From the NCBI GenBank assembly GCA_015680685.1, contig MNCI01022307.1:371197-435196 (forward strand): DNA of 64,000 bases, in the 5' to 3' direction. The position numbers were made by a program, and so were the translations under genes. The DNA comes from Gnetum montanum. Its lineage: Eukaryota > Streptophyta > Gnetopsida > Gnetales > Gnetaceae. Under the pieces are notes generated by a model. The model worked only from the letters and a program-made list of their open reading frames with translations, was not told where the DNA came from and searched no databases. Shown in pieces: positions 22,137-32,098 of the stretch (position 1 is its first letter; the number at the start of each line of letters is the position of its first letter).

Positions 22137-23045
22137 TGATGAGACCTGATATGTCAGGTAGCTAATTCATGAGGACATCATGAAGTGTCATTTTTTCAAG
22201 TGTATTAGTTGACTAAGATATCGTAGATGCTATGTTGCATCTGTGTTATAGCATCCTTGTCAGTGCATCTCAATTGGCTACTCCATCATAGATGCTATAT
22301 CACATCTACTATATCGTAGATGTGATATTGCATTTGCTATAACTTAGCTGCGTCGACGCAGCCCCATTGATGCATCCTCATCGACGTATCTTTGTTGACG
22401 TAGATAAATGCATTAACAGATCTCCATTGACATAATTCGTATATTTTCCTATATATATGCAAGAACCCACTACATATTTGGCACCATTTGATTAGTACTG
22501 TAGGTAAACTCTTGAAGTGTTATTTTGTAATCCTAGAGAACAATCAATGAGTGCCCGCAGTGTGGATTTGAGTTAGTTGTATGATGTCTTATTCAAGTGG
22601 CATTGTACCTAGACATATTCCACGAATGACAATAAGATCAAGATTAATTCATATTCATTGTAATACTTTGACTTAGAATAGATTTACTTTCAATGCAATT
22701 TACATTTCATGTACTTAGTTAATACTTACATTTTCATGCACATTAAGAAATTGATGGAATGAGCATGACCAATTTCGAGCGTACACACACATTCGCTTGG
22801 TAATCTTAGTAGCATTATTGCTTGGTTCACCTAAGATCATAACACTTGGTAATCTTAATAATGGGTACATGAGTTTAGGATGTGTACGACAAGCTAGGAA
22901 TAGACACTCATTTCCCTTAAGCTAGCTTAAAATTTATCTTCTTATTGTTAATTAAATTAAATAATTAACTTCTACATTATTATCTAAGAAGTTTGAGGAC
23001 CCAACAACATCAATAATCATATGCCTCACTTTGGACTAAACTATA
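22137..23045 (+). mobile_element. element G solo LTR, left part (split by element B)
   Basis: Starts TGATGAGACCTGATATG and is preceded by target copy TCAGG (22132-22136). With 31901-32061 it forms one LTR of about 1.07 kb. It has its own U3 boxes (GATATCGTAGATGCTAT, TGATGCATCCTCATCGACGTA), CCTATATATATGC, an ACAATAAGATCAAGATTA poly(A)-type block and CTTGGTAATCTTAGTAG repeats. No internal retroelement sequence flanks it, so it is a solo LTR. Orientation is taken from U3 and poly(A) order. Confidence 0.85.
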
Positions 23046-23975
23046 TGATGAATTGTGATTCATCGGGCTATGATATCGGACCCTCGATATCGGATCCATG
23101 ATATCAGGTATGCGATATAGCAGCCCAATAATGATATCGAATACATGATATTGTGACTCTTGTGTGAGCTTATAAATACACATGTAGGTGCACGAGAGGA
23201 GAAGAGTCTGGAAGTTCTAGAAATAGCTAAGTTTTAGAGGTTAGTTTATCTCTTTTCTCTCTCTCAACCCCTTCTCCTAGTGCATGCCCATAGTGTGATG
23301 ATTGTAATTGTATGGCATCCTTTATTTGAGTTTGATGTACTTGGACACACACATTACCGAAAATAAAGATCAAGATTACTTCATCATTGCAACATTCACT
23401 TAGTTTAATTATTTAATTGTTATTGTTATTTATTGCTTTCATCATTAATATCTCTTCACCCTAAACTCCTTAAACGCAGAATGAGTATGACTTAATCATG
23501 AGCATTTAAGTGTGACTACTTGGTAACCCAGTAGCGTACCTAGGATCTACGCTTGGTAACCCAGTAGCGTACCTAGGATCTATGCTTGGTAACCCCAGTG
23601 GTAGTTGTGCACAAGGTCCAAGATGTGTATGGATGATTAAGGAACAGATGCTCATCGCACTTAGGCTAGCTTAGATTCTCTCTCCCTATCTCCTCTTAGT
23701 ATGGCTCTCTCTCTCCCTTTTCCCTCCTAGCTTAGCTAAGATTATTTTTCATCACCTCCAGGAGTAGCATTAGTTTAGGAACACGTCATACACCTCACTC
23801 TAGACTAAACCATATGTGACAAAGCAAATACTAGTCTAGGTGGGAGGACAACGAACTACGATAAGCAAGTAACTATCTAGATACCACAACTAGCCCGTCT
23901 GCGGAGTTTGACCGGATCATGCATGAAATGCTTGTATTCGTATGGTTGAGTGTAGGGGTACCTCGCCACTCATCA
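23046..23975 (+). repeat. element B 5' LTR
   Basis: 930 bp. U3 has GATATC-type units at about 23070-23155, TATAAATA at 23169-23176, an AATAAAGATCAAGATTAC block in R, and a tandem 33 bp duplication of CTTGGTAACCCAGTAGCG plus TACCTAGGATCTACG near 23518-23583 that is single in the 3' LTR. Confidence 0.92.
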
Positions 23976-23976
23976 T

Positions 23977-23994
23977 TAGTGCCATTGCTAGGGA
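23977..23994 (+). promoter_or_regulatory. element B primer binding site, decayed
   Basis: TAGTGCCATTGCTAGGGA, one base after the LTR. All differences from TGGCGCCGTTGCCGGGGA are transitions. Confidence 0.8.
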
Positions 23995-24110
23995 TGGTGC
24001 TAGTTATTTAGATTAGTTACATCATACAAGATCGTTATAACAAAGTATTCACGATACATCTTTTAGAAAAGAAATTAATTTCAATTAAGTCACATAAAAA
24101 TTCACATACC

Positions 24111-26125
24111 ATGTCTCTCTCACAAGACTATGATAATGCAACAACTAGTAAGGCAATTCATTGGAGAACCAACAGATTATATGATGAAAAAGATGAAGTT
24201 TGGAGTACTCAATCTGATGTAGGGGTTTCCTATAAACATAAACGAAGACAAGATTGTCCCAACTCACGAATGCATAGCCTACCTAGTGACAATGAACCCC
24301 TACTGGCCACTACAAGCCTAACACAAATACAAGAGGCTATTTGAATATCCTGCAGGCATCGAAAGGAAAGCAGTCTACCCAGGCTTGACTTAAACAACTT
24401 TCCCAAATTCTCAGGAGGCTATGAATTAGATCCACAACAACATTTACAAGCCTTCTATGATGCCTATGCATGGAACAACATTGATAATGGATGGGAAAAA
24501 CTTAAGCTCTTTCCTCTGACACTCGTTAGCCACGCAAAGGTATGGTATAGGTTATTAAAACAAAAATCAATCCGACGTTGGCCAACAATGGTAGAACTCT
24601 TCAACGAAAGATATCAAACTTATGCAAGAGTATCAGCCTTGAGGAAACAAATCCAAGAGTGGAAACAAGCACAACATGAACCCTTGGACATGGCCTTAGA
24701 AAGATATTATGCATTGTTAAAAAACTGCCCAGGCCATGAGTTCTTTGAGGAGAGGCTAATGTACCATATCATAGATGGGCTCTATAATGAAACAAGGGAG
24801 ACCCTAGGGATGTACCTCAAGGTCAACTATATGAGCTACAAACCCATCAATTCCAAGAGCTTATCAATCGGGTAGCAAAAGAAGAAGGCGAAATGACTAA
24901 GTGGGAGAATGTTGAAAAATATCAATAGGCCCAAAACCTTAAATCAACAAGGGCCCACGATAATGAAGAGGAGAAATCAACTCACCTCAAGGAGGTGGAA
25001 CCATCTTTGCCAACAGTACAATCATTGGATGAAATTGAGGCAAAGATCAATAAGATGATGGAATGGATGCATAAAAAGTGTGGAGAATATGCCAACATTA
25101 TTGGAGGTAGAGTCATGACAAACCAAGAAGCAGGACAAAATACCCTTAGACAATCAGAAAGAAGGATTGAAGAGAATAAGAGCTCAATTGCCAATCAGAC
25201 ATATCAATGCAACATTTGCCTGTACGATCATCCCAAGGGCCAATGTCCAATCTTGTCATATTTACAAGAGCATTGGGGAAGAGTGTTACACCCAGAGTTC
25301 ATACAGAGATACTGTGTTCGATCACAGTGGCAACAATCCCAATTGTGGGGGAGGCCACGCCCAAAATGGTTATACCCTTCATATCATCTGAACCTAAGTG
25401 CTTATCAAGTCCAACATCCTGTTTCCTTGACTGGGTCAACATCCTCTATCTCACCACATGATTATTATTCTCCTCAATACTATCAACCCATATCCTCTCC
25501 AACACAGCCACCACCGTGGATACCTTACACTTCTCCTCAATTTCAAAATTCTCATCCTTCACCTCCTTCTACATTGCCACCAAGTGTTCCAGAGGGTTTT
25601 GCACCACAACACCAACCCACGAATGTTACTTGTTCTACTATTGACAACAGCAATGGGGAATCTCCTCAGCACCAAATACGCCCCTTCTTTAGGCATGACT
25701 ATAAAAAAGGACAACACAATTCTGAGCCCATTGCCCCTTCCAACCCAGCACAAGTCCAACATTATGCTGTAGCTCCCTCCTCGAATCCAACACCTTAGGT
25801 TACTTTCTTTGGGCCACCAACTAATACTCTAACAACCATATGACCCAATGAATATAGCCCCATAGGAAGACATATCGATCCTTGCATACCATCTTACGAT
25901 CATAAGTACCATAGTGGGTCAACTCCTTATAAGTTAACCACATCTTATAACTTGCCCCACTATGCCAACTTTAATCCAGTGTGTGAACCCCAATGGGGTA
26001 AGTATGACCAAGTCCCAATCCCAACCTTTCATTTATTAATTCTAGCCATGCTCAACTATTTAGTTATGCGGGGTGTCCCCCATTCTAACAATAGCAGAAT
26101 TAATAAATGTTTTTCTCTTCTTTAA
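24111..26125 (+). pseudogene. element B gag, broken
   Basis: Starts MSLSQDYDNATTSKAIHWRT at 24111. The Gag core follows: LDLNNFPKFSGGYELD, WEKLKLFPLTLVSHAKVWYR, ALRKQIQEWKQAQHEPLDMA, LMYHIIDGLYNETRETLGMY, then a frameshift near 24815. The middle reads SLDEIEAKINKMMEWMHKKC and the zinc knuckle CNICLYDHPKGQC near 25209 (C-X2-C-X3-H-X4-C, one residue shorter than the usual CCHC). A tail rich in Pro, Gln, Ser and Tyr follows, with a stop at 25798. Homology to A gag continues in the same frame through HIDPCIPSYDHK. Coding past about 26010 is uncertain. Stops include the end of the QIQEAI segment at about 24344 and one near 24930. Confidence 0.85.
26030..26109 (+). other. nested hairpin at the gag/spacer junction, element B
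   Basis: Perfect 14 bp arms CATTTATTAATTCT (26030-26043) and AGAATTAATAAATG (26096-26109) surround a slightly damaged palindrome ATGCGGGGTGTCCCCCAT. It aligns along its full length with the A copy at 17750-17827 in element orientation. Confidence 0.8.
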
Positions 26126-27096
26126 TTTTTCAATTTTTTGTTTTCTAGTTTTTCATCTTTTAGTTTATTGTTTTGTCTTTTTTCCTTTTTGTCTTTTTAT
26201 CTTTTTACCGTTTTATTAGTAATCTCATCTAGGAATAAAACACTCATGTGAACCGATGGTTGAGGTGTTGTTTTATGCTATCAAGTCTCAGGTGACTCAT
26301 TATGTGAACAGCAAGTCCACAACATCCATCCACCCATTCTATTAATAAGAGGGTCTACCATGGGTACAATGATATTCCTAATCATTACAACTTAAAGTAA
26401 TTTTGTGCTCATTATGCCCATAATGAAGAATGATGAACCAAGAAGGAATGGCCAGGGTGTGACATCAAGGGGACTTGTGGATTCTCTTTTGTGGCATCTA
26501 TAGGAGTATCATGTAGTTTGGTTGTACTAAGATCCTTGTAGATCTAATGAAAAATGGGAGTAAGAGTAATCAAAAGGTACTCAACTAGAAAAAAATAATT
26601 CTATTCTAGGGGGTCCCATTGGAAAGACATGTACCCATGCCTGAAGGTAGGTGGCTCCTCTGGATTAAGCAATACTTCATCAAAAAAAAAAACACAAGTG
26701 CCACAACGTAAAATCACTCCTCCCTTGAACAAAATGCCAAGTGATCATACACCTTATTATCATGGTGCTCTTATGGTGGTCCATCATTGGATGAAGCAAT
26801 GCGATGTCACTGATCAGAGGAATGGACTTGGTCTTGATTTTGGAGTGACAGGCAACTGACACACTAATCATGCCTTACATGCAGGATTCATTGTGCCCTA
26901 AGTCAGTTACCTTATGTCCCAATCTCTACAATGCCTTCTATGAGTTGCCTCACCTCCATGTTCGTGTATTTGTGCCTTATGACTTGGGTAGCATGGGATT
27001 CATATCTCATTGCGGTGATATCTACATGTGTGTGTTTTGTGAGATCGGTGTGGATTACATTTAACCCTTCTAGTGCCTACAGACATTTTAAGGTGT

Positions 27097-27155
27097 GGTT
27101 ACGTAAGGGCACTATAGGTTGGAACCTGCTTTGGGGAGGACCCACTTGCGTAACC
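27097..27155 (+). other. conserved stem-loop, element B copy
   Basis: Arms GGTTACGTAAG (27097-27107) and CTTGCGTAACC (27145-27155) pair with one mismatch. GGGGAGGACCCA precedes the second arm. Confidence 0.8.
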
Positions 27156-27459
27156 CTTGTAATTTGCACTTGTACCACATCTCCCGCACATCATCTTATA
27201 CCCTCTAAGTATCACGAATGTTCTTCTTTCCCTTATCATCCTTTTGGATTCAAACGTTCCTATGAGCTAACACATGTCCTTTTTCCTCCTACTCTTCACG
27301 ATTCTCATTGATAGATTTTACATCATTATATTCTTTGTGCCTTTAGGACTAGTTTGTATTACACTGGACCCCTTTACATTGACCTACACATCCTCAGTTT
27401 ATACCTTGGAGTTTTAAAAAATTTTGTAAATTTTTCAAGTGCCCTATTTTGGATAGGAC

Positions 27460-27550
27460 ACGATATCGAGTCCTCGAAATCGAGGCTAATGTGATATTGG
27501 GTCCCCACCAGCAGGTACACGATATCACATCCTTAAAATATATAAATATG
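27460..27550 (+). promoter_or_regulatory. element B internal U3-like block
   Basis: CGATATCGAGTCCTCGAAAT, GTGATATTGGGTCC and CACGATATCACATCC units followed by AATATATAAATATGG. The arrangement copies the GATATC array plus TATAAATA of this element's LTR U3. It lies about 500 bp upstream of ORF3. Candidate internal promoter. Confidence 0.55.
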
Positions 27551-28046
27551 GACCCCCCACTCATGTCAACATCAATTGCAATTGTTTATGTGGGGAAGTT
27601 TTTCAAATTTTCTTTTACGACTTGTGATTGCACATCTCTTGTGTCGATAACCATAACTCGCTCGCTAGTGCTCTGATTTTCATTTCGTCTAAACCTACTT
27701 GAACATAGAGTGTTCAGCTTAGTCATGGGGGAAGGGTACATGTCGAATTGCATGTAAATTTTTTAAAATTCATCATCGCCCGAAGGACACTATCAAGGGT
27801 AATTAGTTATAAAAGTAATAAACATGTGCCAAAAACAATTTCATCTCCCTATCTATACCAGGAAATTAAACTCTAAAACCACCTAAGCAAAGTGGACAAA
27901 ATATTAAAATCTTTTGGGGACATTTCCATAAAAATTCCTAACTTTAAAATCACACAGAATTAGAACAAACTCATTAAGGTAAGAAGTAAGGTATAACTTA
28001 ACTTTGGTAAGCAACCTTACTAATGATTGGCCTTGTGTGATTGCAA

Positions 28047-30805
28047 ACGGCCCCAAAGCATGGACAACAAGAAGGTGCCTCTCAAGGTGCGTCAAAGCAA
28101 CCTAGGAGAGGTAGAGGACAAGTCCCTATCGAACAACATGTAGAGCAGGAGGAGTAATCGTTCAGTATCCTTTAAGAAGCCCCTACCACTGTACAATCGA
28201 GATACGTAGAAGGAGGAGCTACTATAGTGCCTGAATAGGGACAACACCTCACATTGCCCCTAGAATGTGTCCAGGCCATCCGTGAAAGGTCCATATGAGC
28301 TGCAATGATCGTGGAATTAAACTTCGAACCTTTCACAGAATTTTCTCCCGAGGTCATTAGGGACCATCTGAAAGGGTCTCCATTATGGCCTATCGTCTCC
28401 AAAAGCGATGCTTGGTACTTAGGAGAAATGTACCAATTTTGGCATAATAAAGAAGAAGGCACCACAGTTGACATTTGTGGCGTGTCTGTTGATTTTTCCA
28501 TCAAAGCCATTTCGGAAGTGTTAAACCTTCCAAATACATGGCCAAAGGTTGCTCATCTATCTACTCGCTTTGATGCTAATGCGCAATAGGTTTGGCTAGA
28601 TAGGACATACGGTAAGGAAGATAAGATATATGGAGAAGTGATGTTGGAAGAGAGAATCTACTTTAAAATTGGAACTTATTACATCTTTTCCACAAAAGGA
28701 TTAAACAAAATTTCAACATATGTGGCAAGAGGAAGTGTGATATTGATGGGAAAGGTTGATGCTAACCTGCCTCATCTATATTTCATGGAGATCTTAAGGC
28801 GGTTTGAAGAACACAAGATAAGGAAGTTTGCATTGCCCTTCCCTTGTCTCATCAGGAAGCTATGCAAGTGTGCTGGTATTCGGGGATACACTAATGACAT
28901 CCTTAGAAGAGCCCAAAATGCTTCGTATGCCAAACTACTGAAGCCACCAGTTGCAAGAAAAAGTGCTGGTGAGACGTTGGAGTCAGAACAAGAGCAAGAA
29001 CAAACAGTGGGGCCCACTGCAACTCAACTTGCAGGGCCTAGCTAAATTCCAAGGATGGGACCTAGTCAACAATAAGAAGTAGGGCCTAGCATGAGCCAGT
29101 GTAATCAACCATCAGCACCACCATAGGATTACCGACTATCAATGAGCCATCTCAGGGCCATCGCTGAGACGGTTAATTGGGGAAGTCGTTATGATGCAAA
29201 ACTCTTCTGTGTCATTGATGATATTGTATAGCTTACTATTTCTATAGATCACACACGGGGCAAGGTGTCCATTCAGACAAGAGGAGGGGAGACTTATTGG
29301 TTGCAATAGATTTTAGGGAATGCTGCATCTTTTCAGGTGCAATTGGAGACTGGTGAAGGGGCCACAGTGGTGGTCATGCAGCACTAGGATGTAGCAGGAG
29401 TTGCAAAGGTGATCATAGATCACATCAAAGAATCTTTTAATGTCCCTATTCTGCCATCGGTAGATTTCACAGGAGTACATGATGCTCAAACTCTGGCTGG
29501 TCCCTCAATGACTTCTACAAAGCATGAGGATGTGCTTGATTGATTGCTACAAATAGGATAGGTGATGACGTCCTTGTTTAACATCCCACAGGATGTTACG
29601 GCAACACAATTAGACCTCATATCCACCAAAGGAAAGTTGGTCATGAATGAGATAAGGGTTGAGCATGCAGAAGTGAATTGGCAAAATTGCAAGAAAGGCT
29701 CGTAATCCTACAAGCCGCACAATGGGATCCCTCTCAATTCGTTCCTGCATACCATTTGGACACCTTTAGAACTGAGCAACTCAACAAATTGTGCAGAAAA
29801 TAAAAGGATGGCAGAGGAAAAAGAGAAGGTTGACTGGGATGCCTCCAAGGCACAAGCACAAACCTACATGCATGCCAAGGCACTCAAGGCCTTACAAGAA
29901 GAAAATAAACAGCTTGTCATTGACAATCTTCAGTTGACCTCTGTGGAAAAACAAAAGAACGTTCTTGAAGAAAATTTTTAGTGACTGGGAGAATAGTTGA
30001 TCAAGGTCAACTAGGACATTTATCATTTAGCTAGAGAAAATCAAATCCTATCAATGGAGGAGGTATGCGCCATCCGTAAGAAGATGACCATTGAAATAAA
30101 TGCATGGTAGAATGAGGCCAGGTGGGAATGTACAAGAAAATCATTGAGAAGGAGATCCATATGGCTAAGGCCCACATCAATGCTTTCAGTGCTCAACACA
30201 CTAATTGGTGGGCCATAGTGGACACATATGTATTTGTTCATCAAGTGGAACTTAAAAGCCGAGACCTGCAGATTCAAGATCTCATAGAGTACATGGAGTT
30301 GGCAAATTTACGGTATGCCAATCTAGCCATGTTGACAGCAGGGTGCCCGAGGATAGAGCTCGAGAGGCAGGTAGCTACCACCTACACCAAGTATGAAGCA
30401 GAATTTGCAGAACACAAGAAAACATTACAGAAGATGGAAGTCACAAATTCTAAATTGGAGGTGGTTAAAGCAAGCTACCAAGGACAAAAAGATGTCACAA
30501 AGGACTTGGCTCGATGGCTTATAAACTTTCAAGAGTACAAGGACAAGGCCAGAGCCTATGAGGAGGAACGACAATTTTTTATGGCCTCATACTTTAAAGC
30601 AAACAAAATGTTTCCACAACTACCGTGCCCATGGGAGGTGCTAATTCCATCAAACATTGGAGCATCAGCATGGATGACATAGGATCCCCGAATTAAAGAG
30701 GAAAATCTCTGGGCACTACTTCAACATCATGAAATCCCAAAACCTAGAGCACAAGACAAGGGGAAGCAACCCATGGAGGAGCCACTACCACTTGGAACCA
30801 CATGA
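28047..30805 (+). pseudogene. element B ORF3, broken
   Basis: 2.76 kb. The ancestral start is ACG at 28047 (ATG in A). N-terminal domain: NFEPFTEFSPEVIRDHLKGS, WYLGEMYQFWHNKEEGT, GVSVDFSIKAISEVLNLPN, EERIYFKIGTYYIF, RGSVILMGKVDANLPHLYFM, FALPFPCLIRKLCKCAGI. This order matches the plant transposon-protein domain seen in Athila-type third ORFs (from memory). The C-terminal region is coiled-coil-like: KKIIEKEIHMAKAHINAFSA, VELKSRDLQIQDLIEYMELA, KTLQKMEVTNSKLEVVKAS, ending LGTT-stop. Frame breaks occur near 29045 and 29990. The RYANLAMLT and EYKDKARAYEEER stretches are conserved with A, and partly with C and E. Confidence 0.8.
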
Positions 30806-30985
30806 GTTTCACAAAATTTTGTAATTTTGTGATTTTGCATTTTTTTATGTTGTGTCCCAATCTTGTTCTATTGAGTTCTCCACTGTAGCATGAATAAATT
30901 CCTTGTTAATTAATAATCCGATACCTATCCACTGTGTAATCAATGGGGCTTGTTCTCATTTTGACTCAAGGATGAGTTTTCATTC

Positions 30986-30998
30986 AGTTGTGGGGCTA
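30986..30998 (+). promoter_or_regulatory. element B polypurine tract
   Basis: GTTGTGGGGCTA directly before the 3' LTR, equivalent to GGGGGTA in A, C and E with one change. Confidence 0.7.
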
Positions 30999-31895
30999 TG
31001 ATGAATCGTGATTCATTGGGCTACAATATTGAACCCCCGATATTAGATCCATGATATCAGGTACGCGATATCGCAACCCAATAATGATATCGAATACACG
31101 ATATCATGACTCTTGCGTGAGCCTATAAATACACATGTAGGTGCATGAGAGGAGAAGATTTTGGAAGTTCTAGAAGTAGTTAAGTTTTAGAAGTTAGTTT
31201 ATCTCTTTTTTCTCTCTCAACCCCTTCTCCCAATGCATGCCCACAGTGTGATGATTGTAATTGTACGACATCCTTTATTTGAGTGTGATGTACTTGGACA
31301 TGCACATGACTAGAAATAAAGATCGAGATTACTTCATCATTGCAACATTCACTTAGTTTAATTATTTAATTGTTATTGTTATTTATTACTTTCATCATTA
31401 ATATCTCTTCACCCTAAACTCCTTAAACGTGGAATGAGTACAACTTAATTACTAGCATTTAGGTGTGACTACTTGATAACCTAGTAGCATACCTAGGATC
31501 TACGCTTGGTAACCCCAGTGGTAGTTATATACGAGGTCCAAGATGTGTACGAATGATTAAGGAATGGATGCTCATCACACTTAGGCTAGCTTAGATTCTC
31601 TCTCCCTATCTCCTCTTAGTATAGCTCTCTCTCTCCCTTTTCCCTCCTAGCTTAGCTAAGATTATTTTCCATTGCCTCCAGGAGTAGAATTAGTTTAGGA
31701 ACACATCATACACCTCACTCTAGACTAAACCATATGTGACAAAGAAAATACAAGTCCAGGTGGGAGGATAGCAAACTACGATCATCGAGTAACCATCTAG
31801 ATACCACAACTAGCCCGGTTATGGAGTTTGACCAAATCGTGTGTGAAACGCTCGTCTTCGTATGGTTGAGTGTAGGGGTACCTCGCCACTCATCA
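30999..31895 (+). repeat. element B 3' LTR
   Basis: 897 bp, exactly 33 bp shorter than the 5' LTR because it lacks that copy's duplication. GATATC units at about 31023-31107, then CTATAAATACAC and AATAAAGATCGAGATTAC. Confidence 0.92.
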
Positions 31896-31900
31896 CTATA

Positions 31901-32061
31901 TGTAACAAACCTACCACTAGTCCAAGTGGGAAGATAGTGACTTGTAATCAATGCTTAACAATCTAGATGCCACACTAGTTCCATCCATAGAATTTGACTA
32001 GATTACACTTGAACGCTTGTGATTCATATGGTTCGATGTAGAGGGTACCTGTTGCTCATCA
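31901..32061 (+). mobile_element. element G solo LTR, right part
   Basis: Continues the G LTR after element B (reading through ACTAAACTATATGTAACAAA once B and one CTATA are removed). Ends GTTGCTCATCA, followed by target copy TCAGG (32062-32066), matching TCAGG before 22137. Confidence 0.85.
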
Positions 32062-32098
32062 TCAGGGTTATATACTCAAGTGTAAGCCTTATAATAAA

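Larger units (their letters stand above)
26126..28046 (+). other. element B gag-ORF3 spacer
   Basis: Noncoding. It begins with a T-rich tract like the one after pol in C, then A-like sequence, the stem-loop (27097-27155), the U3-like block (27460-27550) and the ORF3 approach GTGTGATTGCA. Short frames at 26629-27311 are also present in the opposite-strand A copy but carry stops in both, so I do not call them genes. Confidence 0.7.
23046..31895 (+). mobile_element. element B: complete pol-less Athila-like LTR retrotransposon
   Basis: 8.85 kb, bounded by perfect target duplication CTATA (23041-23045 and 31896-31900), inserted in solo LTR G. The order is 5' LTR (23046-23975), primer site, gag (24111-26125), nested hairpin, spacer (to 28046), ORF3 (28047-30805), polypurine tract, 3' LTR (30999-31895). 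As in A there is no pol between gag and spacer. Length equals A within a few bases. The two LTRs differ by mostly C/T and G/A changes plus a 33 bp duplication in the 5' copy. Confidence 0.93.

Noticed and set aside
26629-27311. Overlapping open frames in the B spacer also present in the A spacer
   Set aside because: The peptide is not maintained: both copies have stops at different places and nucleotide conservation is concentrated in the stem-loop, so a gene is not supported.
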